Shown here piece after piece: positions 8,672-17,515 of a stretch of DNA of 64,000 nt. The position numbers were made by a program, and so were the translations under genes. A model generated the notes under the pieces. That model was not told the origin of the DNA. It was given only the letters and a program-made list of their open reading frames with translations, and searched no databases. How positions within the stretch are numbered: position 1 is the stretch's first letter; the number at the start of each line of letters is the position of its first letter. This stretch comes from Roseovarius indicus (GTDB lineage Bacteria; Pseudomonadota; Alphaproteobacteria; Rhodobacterales; Rhodobacteraceae), in NCBI RefSeq assembly GCF_008728195.1, contig NZ_CP031598.1, positions 496,001-560,000 of the forward strand, in the 5' to 3' direction.

Positions 8672-8729
8672 CGTTGAAACTCTCAAGAGTTTCAACGCCT
8701 CCCCCGGGATATTTCGGGCCAGAAGAAGC
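8672..8729 (+). repeat. Hairpin plus dispersed GATATTT...AGAAGAAG element, copy 1
   Basis: GTTGAAACTC-TCAA-GAGTTTCAAC is a perfect 10-bp hairpin (about 8672-8695). It is followed by CCTCCCCCGGGATATTTCGGGCCAGAAGAAGC, a variant of the element also seen at 13585-13618 and 49449-49482. Preceding GGGGGCGCTGCCCCC is a further short palindrome. Confidence 0.7.
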
Positions 8730-8788
8730 GGGGGCGGGGGGCTGCTTCTTTCTGGTTTCAGGTACCGGACTGCGCCGGTGCGGCCCGG

Positions 8789-9763
8789 TCAGCCCCGGTC
8801 GTGGGGGGCGTCGAAGTCGGGTTGCGGGTTGATCGGGATGATCCCGTAGGGGTTAATCGTCTTGTGGCTCATGTGGTAGTGGCGCACGATGTGGTCGAAG
8901 TTGACCGTGTCGCGGACGCCGGGCCACTGGTAGAGCTCGCGCAGGTAGCCCCAGAGGTTGGGGTAATCCATGATCCGGTTGCGGTTGCACTTGAAGTGTG
9001 TGTGGTAGACCAGGTCGAAGCGGACGAGCGTGGTGAAGAGGCGCCAGTCGGCTTCGGTGATCGTCTCGCCCATCAGGTAGCGGCTGTTCGACAGGCGGTG
9101 TTCGAGCCAGTCGAGGCTGTCGAAGAGCGGGTGGACCGCCTCGTCATAGGCTTCCTGCGAGGTGGCGAAGCCGGATTTGTAGACGCCGTTGTTGACGGTG
9201 TCGTAGATGCGGTCGTTGACCGGCTGGATCTTGTCGCGCAGTTCCTCGGGCCAGTAGTCGTCGGTGTTGCCGGTGATGTCGTTGAAGGCCGAGTTGAACA
9301 TGCGGATGATCTCGGCGCTTTCGTTGGAGACGATGGTTTCGCGCTCGGTGTCCCACAGCACCGGCACGGTGACGCGGCCCGAGATCTTGGGATCGGCCTT
9401 GAGGTAGAGCTCGCGCAGGTAGTCGAGCCCGTAGAGCTTGTCGCCGGTGGCGCCGGGGTAGTCGGAGCGCAGTTCCCAGCCTTCCGACAGCATGTCGGGG
9501 TGGACGACGGAGACGTCGATATGGTCTTCGAGGTCTTTCAGGGCCCGGAAGACGAGCGCCCGGTGGGCCCACGGGCAGGCCAGCGAGACATAGAGGTGGT
9601 AGCGGCCGCTTTCGGCCTTGAAGCCGCCTTCGCCCGAGGGGCCGGCGGAGCCGTCGGCGGTGATCCAGTTGCGGAACTTGGTTTCGGACCGGACGAACTT
9701 ACCGCCGTGCGATTCGGTGTCGTACCCCTGGTCTTTCCATTCACCTTCTACGAGCAATCCCAT
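8789..9763 (-). CDS. Glutathionyl-hydroquinone reductase (GST omega-like, YqjG/ECM4 type)
   Basis: A 324-residue member of the Xi-class glutathione transferases, which reduce glutathionyl-hydroquinones through a cysteine. The N-terminal thioredoxin-like domain has YVSLACPWAHR with the catalytic Cys of the CPWAHR motif at about residue 60. The C-terminal helical domain has LSNSRYLMGETITEADWRLF, the usual N-capping segment, and FDLVYHTHFKCN. ATG 9763 fits the family start (MGLLVEGEW); a longer in-frame extension lacks homology character. Length matches the family. Confidence 0.9.
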   Translation of the reverse strand: MGLLVEGEWKDQGYDTESHGGKFVRSETKFRNWITADGSAGPSGEGGFKAESGRYHLYVSLACPWAHRALVFRALKDLEDHIDVSVVHPDMLSEGWELRSDYPGATGDKLYGLDYLRELYLKADPKISGRVTVPVLWDTERETIVSNESAEIIRMFNSAFNDITGNTDDYWPEELRDKIQPVNDRIYDTVNNGVYKSGFATSQEAYDEAVHPLFDSLDWLEHRLSNSRYLMGETITEADWRLFTTLVRFDLVYHTHFKCNRNRIMDYPNLWGYLRELYQWPGVRDTVNFDHIVRHYHMSHKTINPYGIIPINPQPDFDAPHDRG

Positions 9764-10059
9764 CTGGGGCCTCCTTTCATTTGGGGAACGAATTAGGCCG
9801 GGGGCGGTTCCGCGAACAGGGGGCGGGGCGCGCAGGGGTCGTGCGGGGCCGCACATGTCGGTTCGGGAACCGGTCGTGCCGATTCTTGATTTGCGCGGGC
9901 GGCGCCTGCCGCCTATAGAGGGGCAAGACGATGCCCGGAGAGCGGGCCGGAAAGGTGTGTGAAGGGCGGCCGACCCAATCCGGGGGCCAAGCTTCAGGTC
10001 GTCAGTGTTCTCCTTTTCGACCGGGCCGGTACGTGACGTTTGGACAAGGGGGATACCTC

Positions 10060-10284
10060 ATGAGATTTGCCGTTTTTGTTGCCGCCATCATGGCCGCGGG
10101 CGCCGCCGAGGCGCATCCGGGGCATCTGGCCGAGGTGGCCGGGCACGGCCACTGGCTGGGTGCGGCTGCGATCGGGGCGGCGATTGCCATCGGGCTTTGG
10201 GCCGGGCTGAAGGGCCGGAAGAGCGAGGAGCCTGAGGCAGAGGCCGAGGACGAGGATGCCGACGCCGAGCCGCAGGAGGCGTGA
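10060..10284 (+). CDS. DUF6732-like small membrane protein at head of cobalamin cluster
   Basis: A 74-residue protein with an N-terminal signal-like helix (FAVFVAAIMAAGAAEA), a His-rich stretch AHPGHLAEVAGHGHW, a second hydrophobic segment (GAAAIGAAIAIGLWAG) and an acidic tail (EEPEAEAEDEDADAEPQEA). It resembles small proteins found beside cbiX in Rhodobacteraceae (DUF6732, from memory). The histidines suggest a metal-handling role, possibly cobalt, but this is inference. The ribosome site GGGGGAT precedes ATG 10060. Its stop lies 5 bases before the chosen cbiX start. Confidence 0.6.
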   Translation: MRFAVFVAAIMAAGAAEAHPGHLAEVAGHGHWLGAAAIGAAIAIGLWAGLKGRKSEEPEAEAEDEDADAEPQEA

Positions 10285-10289
10285 GGCAG

Positions 10290-11558
10290 ATGGTCAAGAC
10301 CGGGGTGATGATTTGTGGCCACGGCTCGCGCAGCCAGTCGGCGGTGGACGAGTTCGCGACGCTGGCCGAGAAGCTGCCGCCGCTTCTGCCGGCGGAGTGG
10401 GAGATGGAATACGGCTATCTCGAGTTCGCCAACCCGGTGATCCGCGACGGGCTGGACCGGCTGCGGGAGAAGGGCTGCGAGCGCATCCTGGCGGTGCCGG
10501 GGATGCTGTTCGCGGCGATGCATTCGAAGAACGACATTCCGACGGTTCTGAACACCTATGCGGCGAAGCACGGGATATCGGTGAGTTATGGCCGGGAGCT
10601 GGGGGTCGACCCGAAGATGGTGGCGGCTGCTGGCTCGCGGGTGCGGGAGGCCTTGGACCGGGCCGATGCCGAGCATGGCGCGGTGAGCCTGCACGACACC
10701 TGCCTGGTGGTGATCGGGCGCGGCGCGTCGGACCCGGATGCCAATGCCAACGTGTCGAAGATTGCGCGGCTGTTGCAGGAGGGGATGGGGTTCGGCTGGT
10801 GCGAGGTGGGCTATTCGGGCGTCACCTTCCCGCTGGTGGAGCCGTGTCTGCAGCACGTGGTGAAGCTTGGGTACAAGCGGGTCGTGGTGTTTCCGTATTT
10901 CCTGTTTTCGGGGATCCTGATCGACCGGATCTATGGGTTTACCGACCAGGTTGCGGGGGAGTATCCGGGGATCGAGTTCGTGAAGGCCGGGTATCTGGGC
11001 GATCATCCGCAGGTGTTGGAAACCTTTGCCGAGCGGGTGAGGGAGCAGGTGGGCGCCGTGCCGCCGCCCAATTGCGGGACATGCCCCTACCGGACACAGG
11101 TTCTGGCGCTGGAAGGCGAAGAGGTTGTGGAGATCTCGGCCGAGGAGCGGCGGGGGCATCCGGCGTTCAGCGACACGCCGCCGCCGACTTGTGTCATGTG
11201 CAAGTATCGCACCGCCGTGCTGGGCTTCGAGGCCGAGGTGGGGGCGGTTCAGGAGAGCCATCACCACCATGTCGAGGGGCAGGGCGCGTCGGCGCCGGGG
11301 TCGAACGTGGAGGATTGCCAGCTGTGCAGCACGTTCTGCACGGGGCTGTGCCGGCTGGAGATGGCGGGGCATCATCACCATCATCATCACGATCACGGGC
11401 ACCATCATCACCATCATGACCATGGGCATGAGCACCACCAACATGATCATGACCATCACCACGACCATGGCCACGATCATCACCATCACCACCACGCCGC
11501 CTATCCGCATGCCGACCACCCGCTGGGTCCGGAGAGCGCGCGGAAGACGAAGGCCTGA
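10290..11558 (+). CDS. cbiX: Sirohydrochlorin chelatase CbiX with histidine-rich tail
   Basis: A 422-residue chelatase predicted to insert cobalt into sirohydrochlorin. Two CbiX domains are joined: the first has GHGSRSQSAVDEF with the metal His, the second has IGRGASDPDANAN, where the equivalent position reads Arg. After ~250 residues come two near-identical CxxCxYRT motifs (CGTCPYRT and CVMCKYRT) and CQLCSTFCTGLC, which could hold an iron-sulfur cluster as reported for CbiX of Bacillus megaterium. The tail has about 33 His in 60 residues. ATG 10290 was preferred over GTG 10281 because AGGAGG at 10274-10279 is 10 bases before it. Confidence 0.88.
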   Translation: MVKTGVMICGHGSRSQSAVDEFATLAEKLPPLLPAEWEMEYGYLEFANPVIRDGLDRLREKGCERILAVPGMLFAAMHSKNDIPTVLNTYAAKHGISVSYGRELGVDPKMVAAAGSRVREALDRADAEHGAVSLHDTCLVVIGRGASDPDANANVSKIARLLQEGMGFGWCEVGYSGVTFPLVEPCLQHVVKLGYKRVVVFPYFLFSGILIDRIYGFTDQVAGEYPGIEFVKAGYLGDHPQVLETFAERVREQVGAVPPPNCGTCPYRTQVLALEGEEVVEISAEERRGHPAFSDTPPPTCVMCKYRTAVLGFEAEVGAVQESHHHHVEGQGASAPGSNVEDCQLCSTFCTGLCRLEMAGHHHHHHHDHGHHHHHHDHGHEHHQHDHDHHHDHGHDHHHHHHAAYPHADHPLGPESARKTKA

Positions 11559-11633
11559 GGCGGGCGGTTCGCCCGTTTGAAAGTTGCGTTGCCGGAGCGG
11601 TATCCGGCGTTCCAGAGAGCCGAGGCCAGATCA

Positions 11634-12272
11634 GTGCGCCCCTACGAGAAGAACCCGCAGGCGATTTATGCCGAGAGCTTCGCGACCGTCCGCAAGGAGG
11701 CGCGGCTGGACCGGTTCGGGCCGGGAATGGAGGCTTTGGCGATCCGGCTGATCCATGCCTGCGGCATGGTCGAGGTGGCGGATCGGCTGGCGTTTTCGGA
11801 GGGTGCCTACGAGGCGGGGCAGGCGGCGTTGCAGGCCGGTGCGCCGGTGCTTTGCGATTGCGAAATGGTGGGGGCGGGGATCATCCGGCGGTATCTGCCG
11901 CGCGACAACGAGGTGATCGTGACGCTGAACGATCCGAAGGTGCCGGGTATTGCGGCGGGGATCGGGAACACGCGCTCGGCGGCGGCGGTGGAGCTTTGGG
12001 CCGAGCGGCTTGAGGGCGCCGTGGTGGCCGTCGGGAATGCGCCGACGGCGTTGTTTCATTTGCTGGAGCTGATCGACGAGGGGGCGCCGAAGCCTGCCGT
12101 GATCCTGGGGTTTCCGGTGGGGTTTGTCGGGGCGGCCGAGTCGAAGGCGGAACTGGCGGGGAACCCGCGGGGGTGTGAATTCGTGGCGCTGCGCGGGCGG
12201 CGCGGCGGGTCGGCGATGGCGTCGGCGGCGGTGAATGCGCTGGCGGCGGGGATACCGGAGGGGCGCGCGTGA
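11634..12272 (+). CDS. cobH: Precorrin-8X methylmutase CobH
   Basis: A 212-residue enzyme that migrates the C11 methyl to C12, giving hydrogenobyrinic acid. It shows YEKNPQAIYAESFATVR at the start, RLIHACGM with the catalytic His, and CDCEMVGAGI. The GTG at 11634 gives the family length and the usual start; a TTG at 11577 would add 19 residues. The gene lies between cbiX and cobL on the same strand. Confidence 0.93.
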   Translation: MRPYEKNPQAIYAESFATVRKEARLDRFGPGMEALAIRLIHACGMVEVADRLAFSEGAYEAGQAALQAGAPVLCDCEMVGAGIIRRYLPRDNEVIVTLNDPKVPGIAAGIGNTRSAAAVELWAERLEGAVVAVGNAPTALFHLLELIDEGAPKPAVILGFPVGFVGAAESKAELAGNPRGCEFVALRGRRGGSAMASAAVNALAAGIPEGRA

Positions 12273-12333
12273 TGGCGGCGCTGCTCGTCGTGCCCTTGCA
12301 GGCGCGCCTCGCGGTGATTTGGGGAGAGTGAGC

Positions 12334-13536
12334 ATGGCGGAGCCGTGGCTGCATATCGTCGGGATCGGCGAAGATGGAATGGACGGGTTGCTGCCGGCGA
12401 CGCGGGCTGTTGTCGAGGCGGCGGAGGTGATTGTCGGCGGCGACCGGCATCACAAGCTGTCGGAGGCGGTGACGGCGGAGCGGGTGGCCTGGCCGAGCCC
12501 GTTCGATGCGCTGATCGATCTGCTGATGTCCTTCAAGGGGCGGCGGGTGGTGGTGCTGGCGACGGGGGATCCGCTGTGGTTTTCCGTGGGCGCACGGATC
12601 GGGCGGGCGATTGATCCCTCCGAGATCACCTATCATCCGCAGGTGTCTGCCTTTCAGCTGGCCTCGGCCCGGATGGGGTGGAGCGTTGCGGATGTGGAGA
12701 CGCTGACGGTGCACGGGCGGCCCGTGGAGCAGATGATCGCGTTCATCCAGCCGCAGGCGAGGTTGCTGATCCTGACCACCGGGGCGGAGACGCCGGCGAA
12801 GATTGCCGCGTTCCTGACCGAGCGGGGGTTCGGGAAGTCCAGGATGACGGTTCTGGCGGCGATGGGTGGCCAGGACGAGGCGCGGTTCGACGGGGTGGCG
12901 GAGAGCTGGGCGCATGAGGTGCCGGCCTTCAACACGCTGGCGGTGGAGTGTGTGGCCGCACCGGATGCTGCGCTATTGCCGCGGGTGCCGGGGCTGGCGG
13001 ATGAGCTGTTCGAGCATGACGGGACGATGACCAAGCAGGAAGTCCGGTCGGTGACGCTGTCGAAGCTCATGCCGATGCGGGGGGCGCTGTTGTGGGATAT
13101 CGGGACCGGGTGCGGATCGGTGGCGGTCGAGTGGATGCGCGGGGCGCGGTATGCGCGGGCCGTGGGGATCGAGCCGCGGGCGGACCGGCGGGCGATGGCG
13201 GCGGCGAATGCGCTGGCGCTGGGCGTGCCGAAGCTGGAGCTGATTGACGGGTACGTGCCGGAAGCGCTGGAAGGGCTGGAGGCGCCGGATGCGGTGTTCA
13301 TCGGCGGGGGCTTGAGCCGCGAGGTGTTCGAGGCGGCGTGGGCGGCATTGCGGCCTTTGGGAAGGTTGGTGTGCAACGCGGTGACGCTGGAGAGCGAGGC
13401 GGTTTTGCTGGACCTGCACAAGGAATTTGGCGGGGAGTTGGTGAAGATCAGCGTGGCGCGGGCCGAGCCCGTGGGGCGGCTGACCGGGTGGCGGCCGTTG
13501 ATGCCGGTGACGCAGTGGAGCCTGATCAAGCGATGA
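12334..13536 (+). CDS. cobL: Precorrin-6Y C5,15-methyltransferase / decarboxylase CobL
   Basis: A 400-residue fusion. The N-terminal CbiE domain (about 1-205) is a uroporphyrin-methyltransferase fold with VGIGEDGMDGL and ATGDPLWFSVG. The C-terminal CbiT domain (about 225-400) is a class I SAM methyltransferase with LLWDIGTGCGSVAVEW as motif I. Together they methylate C5 and C15 and decarboxylate the C12 acetate of the corrin precursor. ATG 12334 follows a GGGGAGAG ribosome site. A 61-base spacer follows cobH. Confidence 0.93.
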   Translation: MAEPWLHIVGIGEDGMDGLLPATRAVVEAAEVIVGGDRHHKLSEAVTAERVAWPSPFDALIDLLMSFKGRRVVVLATGDPLWFSVGARIGRAIDPSEITYHPQVSAFQLASARMGWSVADVETLTVHGRPVEQMIAFIQPQARLLILTTGAETPAKIAAFLTERGFGKSRMTVLAAMGGQDEARFDGVAESWAHEVPAFNTLAVECVAAPDAALLPRVPGLADELFEHDGTMTKQEVRSVTLSKLMPMRGALLWDIGTGCGSVAVEWMRGARYARAVGIEPRADRRAMAAANALALGVPKLELIDGYVPEALEGLEAPDAVFIGGGLSREVFEAAWAALRPLGRLVCNAVTLESEAVLLDLHKEFGGELVKISVARAEPVGRLTGWRPLMPVTQWSLIKR

Positions 13537-13584
13537 GGTTGGCGCGTCTTCTTCATATGACGGCGCTCGCTGAGAGTGGGGGAT

Positions 13585-13618
13585 GCCTCCGGCGGGGATA
13601 TTTGGGCCAAGAAGAAGC
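13585..13618 (+). repeat. Dispersed GATATTTGGGCCAAGAAGAAG element, copy 2
   Basis: GCCTCCGGCGGGGATATTTG then GGCCAAGAAGAAGC sits between the cobL stop and the cobI start, on the coding strand. Near-identical copies are at 8697-8729 and 49449-49482. Confidence 0.75.
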
Positions 13619-13633
13619 TTGGGGGTGTGTCTC

Positions 13634-14335
13634 TTGAGCGGCGTTTTGTATGGGGTCGGGCTGGGGCCGGGGGATCCGGAGCTGATGACCTTGCGGGCGC
13701 ATCGGTTGATTTCGGGTGCGACGGTGGTGGCTTATCCGGCGCTGGCGGGGGCGGAGAGTTTTGCGCGGTCGATCGCGGCGGGGGCGTTTGCGCCGGGCGT
13801 GCGGGAGATCGTGATGGATGTGCCGATGACCACCGAGCGCGGGCCGGCGCAGGTGGCCTATGATGTCGGGGCCGAGGAGATCGCGGGGGCGCTGGAGGCG
13901 GGGGAGGATGTGGTTTGCCTCTGCGAGGGGGATCCGTTCTTTTACGGCTCGTTCATGTACCTGTTCGCGCGCTTGTCGGGGCGGTTCGAGGTGGAGGTGG
14001 TGCCGGGGGTGACGTCTGTGACCGCCTGTGCGGCGAGGGCCGGGATGCCGCTGGCGGCAAGGAACGAGCGGGTGACGGTGTTGCCGGGGCCGCTGCCCGA
14101 GGAGGAACTCAGGGCGCGGATCGAGGGGGCGGAGAGCGTGGTGATCATGAAGGTGGGGCGGCATTTGCCGAAGATCCGAGGGGTGATCGAGAGCCTCGGG
14201 TATGGCGGGCAGGCGGTTTACGTGGAGCGCGCGAGCCTGCCGGGCGAGGTGGTTTGCCCCTTGGCGGAGGCGCCGGAGAAGGCGCCGTATTTCTCGATGA
14301 TCTTGCTGACGAAAGGGGCCGATCCATGGCTGTGA
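13634..14335 (+). CDS. cobI: Precorrin-2 C20-methyltransferase CobI
   Basis: A 233-residue SAM-dependent tetrapyrrole methylase that methylates C20 of precorrin-2 to give precorrin-3A. Family motifs present are GVGLGPGDPELMTLRAHR at the start, CEGDPFFYGSFMYL in the middle and VVPGVTSVTACAARAG. TTG at 13634 gives the family start directly before the first strand; GTG 13625 is an alternative. The gene overlaps cbiG-cobJ by 10 bases (ATG 14326 lies inside it). A dispersed repeat copy lies directly upstream. Confidence 0.92.
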   Translation: MSGVLYGVGLGPGDPELMTLRAHRLISGATVVAYPALAGAESFARSIAAGAFAPGVREIVMDVPMTTERGPAQVAYDVGAEEIAGALEAGEDVVCLCEGDPFFYGSFMYLFARLSGRFEVEVVPGVTSVTACAARAGMPLAARNERVTVLPGPLPEEELRARIEGAESVVIMKVGRHLPKIRGVIESLGYGGQAVYVERASLPGEVVCPLAEAPEKAPYFSMILLTKGADPWL

Positions 14336-16134
14336 CACCGGTAGTTCTGGCGCTGAGCCGGTCGGGAGAGGATGTGGCGCATCGCGTGGCGGCGCTGTTG
14401 AGGGCGCAGGTGCATGGGCGTGAGGGGCGTGTGGGCCGGGCGGATGCGTTTTTCGGGAATGCGCTGGATCATGCGCGGGATTTGTTTGCGGCGGGCGTGC
14501 CTGTTGTGGGCGTCTGTGCGAGTGGCATCCTGATCCGGGCGGTGGCGCCGATGTTGTCGGACAAGCGGGCGGAGCCGCCGGTGGTGTCCGTGTCGGATGA
14601 CGGGGGTGTCGTGGTGCCGCTGTTGGGCGGGCACCGGGGGGCGAACCGGCTGGCGGCGGAGATTGCCGAGGGGCTGGGTGGTCTCGCGGCGGTGACGACG
14701 GCGGGGGACGTGGCGATGGGCGTGGCGCTGGATGCGCCGCCCGAGGGGTATCGGCTGGCGAACCCGGGCGATGCGAAGGCGGCGATGGCGGCGATGTTGG
14801 CCGGGGCGGGTGTGTCTGTTGTGGGCGAGAATATCTTTGGCGTCGAGGATACGGGCGGTTCGGTCGAGCTGGTCGTGAGCGAGGCGCCCGCGGACGGGGG
14901 CGATGAGCGGCTGGTTTATCATCCGCAGCGGCATGTTGTCGGCGTGGGCTGTGCGCGGAATGCCGACCCGGAGGAGCTTTGGGGGCTGGTCGGGGCGACG
15001 CTTGAAGAGGCCGGGATTGCGCCGGGGGCGGTGGCGTGCGTGGCGACGATCGATCTGAAGGCGGACGAGCCGGCGATGAACGAGGTGGCGCGGCGGCTGG
15101 GGGTGCCGCTCAGGTTGTTTACCGCGGAGGAGCTGGAGGCGGAGACGCCGAAGCTGGCGCACCCGTCCGAGGTGGTGTTTGCCGAGGTGGGGTGTCATGG
15201 CGTCTCGGAAGGGGCGGCGCTGGCTTGTGGCGGGGCGCTGGTTGTCGAGAAGCGGAAGACGGCGAATGCGACCTGTGCGGTGGGGCGGTGCGAGACGCCG
15301 CTGACGGAGATGCCGGGGCGGGCCAGGGGGCGCCTGTCGGTTGTCGGGATCGGGCCGGGGCAGGCGACATGGCGGACGCCGGAGGTGTCGAAGCTCATTG
15401 CCGAGGCGGATGAGCTGGTGGGGTACGGTTTGTATATCGACCTGCTGGGGCCGCTGGCGGCGGGCAAGGAGCGGTCGGATTTCCCGTTGGGGGGCGAGGA
15501 GGCGCGGTGCCGGTATGCGCTGGAACAGGCGGGGCTGGGGAAGAATGTGGCGCTGGTGTGCTCGGGCGATGCCGGGATTTACGCGATGGGGGCGCTGGTG
15601 TTCGAGTTGCTGGATCGGGACGCGGCGGCGCAGGGTGTGAGCGATGCGGCGCGGCGGGTCGAGGTGGTGTGCTCGCCCGGCGTGAGTGCGTTGCAGGGGG
15701 CGGCGGCACGGGCCGGGGCGCCGTTGGGGCATGATTTCTGTACGATTTCCCTGAGCGATTTGCTGACACCGCGCGATGACATCATTCGCAGGCTGCACGC
15801 CGCGGCGGAGGGGGATTTCGTGATCGCCTTCTACAACCCGGTGAGCAAGACGCGGCGGACATTGCTGGCGGAAGCGCGGGATATCCTGTTGCAGCATCGG
15901 CCGGGGGAGACGCCGGTGATGCTGGCCACCTCGCTGGGGCGGCCGGAGGAGCACGTGCGCTATCGGCGGCTGGATGAGCTGGAGGTCGACGAGGTGGATA
16001 TGCTGACCGTGGTTCTGGTGGGGTCGAGCAATTCGCGGCTGGCGCAGCTGGGCGAGGGGCCAAGGATGTTCACGCCGCGGGGCTATGCGCGGAAGATCGA
16101 CGGCGACTTGGCGCAGAAGGAGGGCGCGGGATGA
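14326..16134 (+). CDS. cobJ: CbiG-CobJ fusion: cobalamin biosynthesis protein / precorrin-3B C17-methyltransferase
   Basis: A 602-residue fusion. The N-terminal ~330 residues are CbiG: CASGILIRAVAPMLSDKR and LLGGHRGANRLA belong to the central and N domains, and VGVGCARNADPEELWGLV to the C domain. Residues ~345-590 are CobJ: VVGIGPGQATWRTPE, CSGDAGIYAMG and FYNPVSKTRR are typical of precorrin-3B C17-methyltransferase, which contracts the ring. CbiG opens the delta-lactone in the anaerobic route, so joining it to CobJ puts ring contraction and lactone opening on one chain. The gene overlaps cobI at its start and the next gene at its stop (ATGA). Confidence 0.9.
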   Translation: MAVTPVVLALSRSGEDVAHRVAALLRAQVHGREGRVGRADAFFGNALDHARDLFAAGVPVVGVCASGILIRAVAPMLSDKRAEPPVVSVSDDGGVVVPLLGGHRGANRLAAEIAEGLGGLAAVTTAGDVAMGVALDAPPEGYRLANPGDAKAAMAAMLAGAGVSVVGENIFGVEDTGGSVELVVSEAPADGGDERLVYHPQRHVVGVGCARNADPEELWGLVGATLEEAGIAPGAVACVATIDLKADEPAMNEVARRLGVPLRLFTAEELEAETPKLAHPSEVVFAEVGCHGVSEGAALACGGALVVEKRKTANATCAVGRCETPLTEMPGRARGRLSVVGIGPGQATWRTPEVSKLIAEADELVGYGLYIDLLGPLAAGKERSDFPLGGEEARCRYALEQAGLGKNVALVCSGDAGIYAMGALVFELLDRDAAAQGVSDAARRVEVVCSPGVSALQGAAARAGAPLGHDFCTISLSDLLTPRDDIIRRLHAAAEGDFVIAFYNPVSKTRRTLLAEARDILLQHRPGETPVMLATSLGRPEEHVRYRRLDELEVDEVDMLTVVLVGSSNSRLAQLGEGPRMFTPRGYARKIDGDLAQKEGAG

Positions 16135-16661
16135 ACGAGATATTGCTCGAGTTTGCCGGGCGCATGTCGGATGCCGGGGCGACGCAATTGCCGGAAAGCT
16201 TCAGGCAGATGGCGGTGAACGCGCGGTTTTTCCTGAACACGCGGATGGCCGGGTCTGATTTTGCGAAACGGCTGGAAGAGGCGAAAGATTTCCGGGTGAA
16301 CCAGAAGAAGGGACGGATTGTCTGGTCTTTCGGGGATGCGCCGGAGGTGGCGGCGGATGCGCAGGTGATCGGGACCTATTCCAACGATGGCAGCTTCATG
16401 TGGGGCTGGGGGCATCCGGATGTGGTGGAGCCGATGCAGCAGGCCGCCTGGGCCGTGCAGCAATTCGGCGAGCGGCAGGAGATCGAGGAATTGCTGAGCC
16501 GGGGCGGGCCCGTGGATGAGGAAAAGCTGCAGGATTACCTGGCGATCTGCGCCTATATCTCGAACGCCGATGGCGTCTTCATGGGCGAGCATGGCGGCGG
16601 CGGCAAGGTGTGCATCTGTTACTATCTGAACGATCAGCTGAAGGGGCTTCTGGGCGCATGA
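16131..16661 (+). CDS. DUF6882-like protein in cobalamin operon
   Basis: A 176-residue cytoplasmic protein without signal or membrane segment. It has aromatic/Asp-rich stretches (IGTYSNDGSFMWGWGHPDV, YLAICAYISNADGVFMGEHG). The WGWxxP-type motif suggests a DUF6882-like family, recalled rather than searched. It overlaps cobJ (ATGA at 16131) and cobM (ATGA at 16658), so it is translated with them and very likely works in corrin synthesis or its control. No cobG, cobZ or cobK is seen in the window, and a missing-step function cannot be excluded. Confidence 0.6.
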   Translation: MNEILLEFAGRMSDAGATQLPESFRQMAVNARFFLNTRMAGSDFAKRLEEAKDFRVNQKKGRIVWSFGDAPEVAADAQVIGTYSNDGSFMWGWGHPDVVEPMQQAAWAVQQFGERQEIEELLSRGGPVDEEKLQDYLAICAYISNADGVFMGEHGGGGKVCICYYLNDQLKGLLGA

Positions 16662-17428
16662 CGGTTTATTTCATCGGGGCGGGGCCGGGCGACCCGGAGT
16701 TGCTGACCAAGAAGGCGGAGCGGGTGATCGGGGAATGCCCGGTGTGCCTTTATGCCGGGAGCCTGGTGCCGGCGGAGGTGGTGGCCTGTGCGCCGGAGGG
16801 GGCGCGGGTGATGGACACCGCGCCGATGACGCTGGACGACACCCATGCCGAGATCGTGGCCGCGCATCGGCGGGGCGAGGATGTGGCGCGGGTGCATTCG
16901 GGCGATCCGTCGCTCTACGGGGCGATTGCCGAGCAGATAAGGCGGCTGCGCCGTGACGGGATCGATTACCAGATCATTCCGGGTGTGCCGGCCTATGCGG
17001 CGGCCGCAGCCGCGCTGGGGCAGGAACTGACGGTGCCGGAAGTGGGCCAGTCGATTGTCTTGACGCGGGTGAGCATGAAATCGACCTCGATGCCCGAGGG
17101 CGAGACGCTGGAGAATTTCGCGCGGACGCGGACGACGCTGGCGATACATCTGGGGGTTCGCGCGCTCAGGGAAATCGAGCGGGTGCTGGTGCCGTATTAT
17201 GGCGCGGATTGCCCGGTGGTGGTGGCGTACAGGGTGGGCTGGCCCGACCAGATGTTCATTCGCGGGACGCTGTCGGACATCCGCAGCAAGGTGCGCGACG
17301 AGAAGATCACGCGCACGGCGCTGATCCTCGTGGGGCCGGTCCTGGGAGAGATTTCGGACTTTACCGACAGTGCCCTTTACGACCCCGCGATCCCGCATGT
17401 TCTCAGGCCAAAGGCGACAGTTTCATGA
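16658..17428 (+). CDS. cobM: Precorrin-4 C11-methyltransferase CobM
   Basis: A 256-residue SAM-dependent tetrapyrrole methylase that methylates C11 of precorrin-4. It shows FIGAGPGDPELLTKKAERVI, YAGSLVP, HSGDPSLYGAIAEQ and IPGVPAYAAAAAALGQELT, all CobM/CbiF landmarks. The start overlaps the stop of the preceding gene (ATGA), and it is the last gene of the corrin run; an 87-base gap follows. Confidence 0.94.
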   Translation: MTVYFIGAGPGDPELLTKKAERVIGECPVCLYAGSLVPAEVVACAPEGARVMDTAPMTLDDTHAEIVAAHRRGEDVARVHSGDPSLYGAIAEQIRRLRRDGIDYQIIPGVPAYAAAAAALGQELTVPEVGQSIVLTRVSMKSTSMPEGETLENFARTRTTLAIHLGVRALREIERVLVPYYGADCPVVVAYRVGWPDQMFIRGTLSDIRSKVRDEKITRTALILVGPVLGEISDFTDSALYDPAIPHVLRPKATVS

Positions 17429-17515
17429 AGAATCCCGGTAGCTTCCGAATTATCTTTTGAGAATCGGCAGTTACACGCTAGATACCGAGTCGGTATTTCG
17501 AAGACTGGGTGCATC

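Noticed and set aside
9764..10289. Cobalamin riboswitch upstream of cbiX
   Set aside because: I looked for the conserved GCCACTG box and paired arms and did not find a convincing match.
10002..11519. 505-codon reverse frame over cbiX
   Set aside because: Its Met/Val-rich part is the reverse reading of the His-rich codons of cbiX; no protein character.
12271..12330. 19-codon frame between cobH and cobL
   Set aside because: Too short, no ribosome site, and no recognisable peptide; it is probably a leader spacer only.
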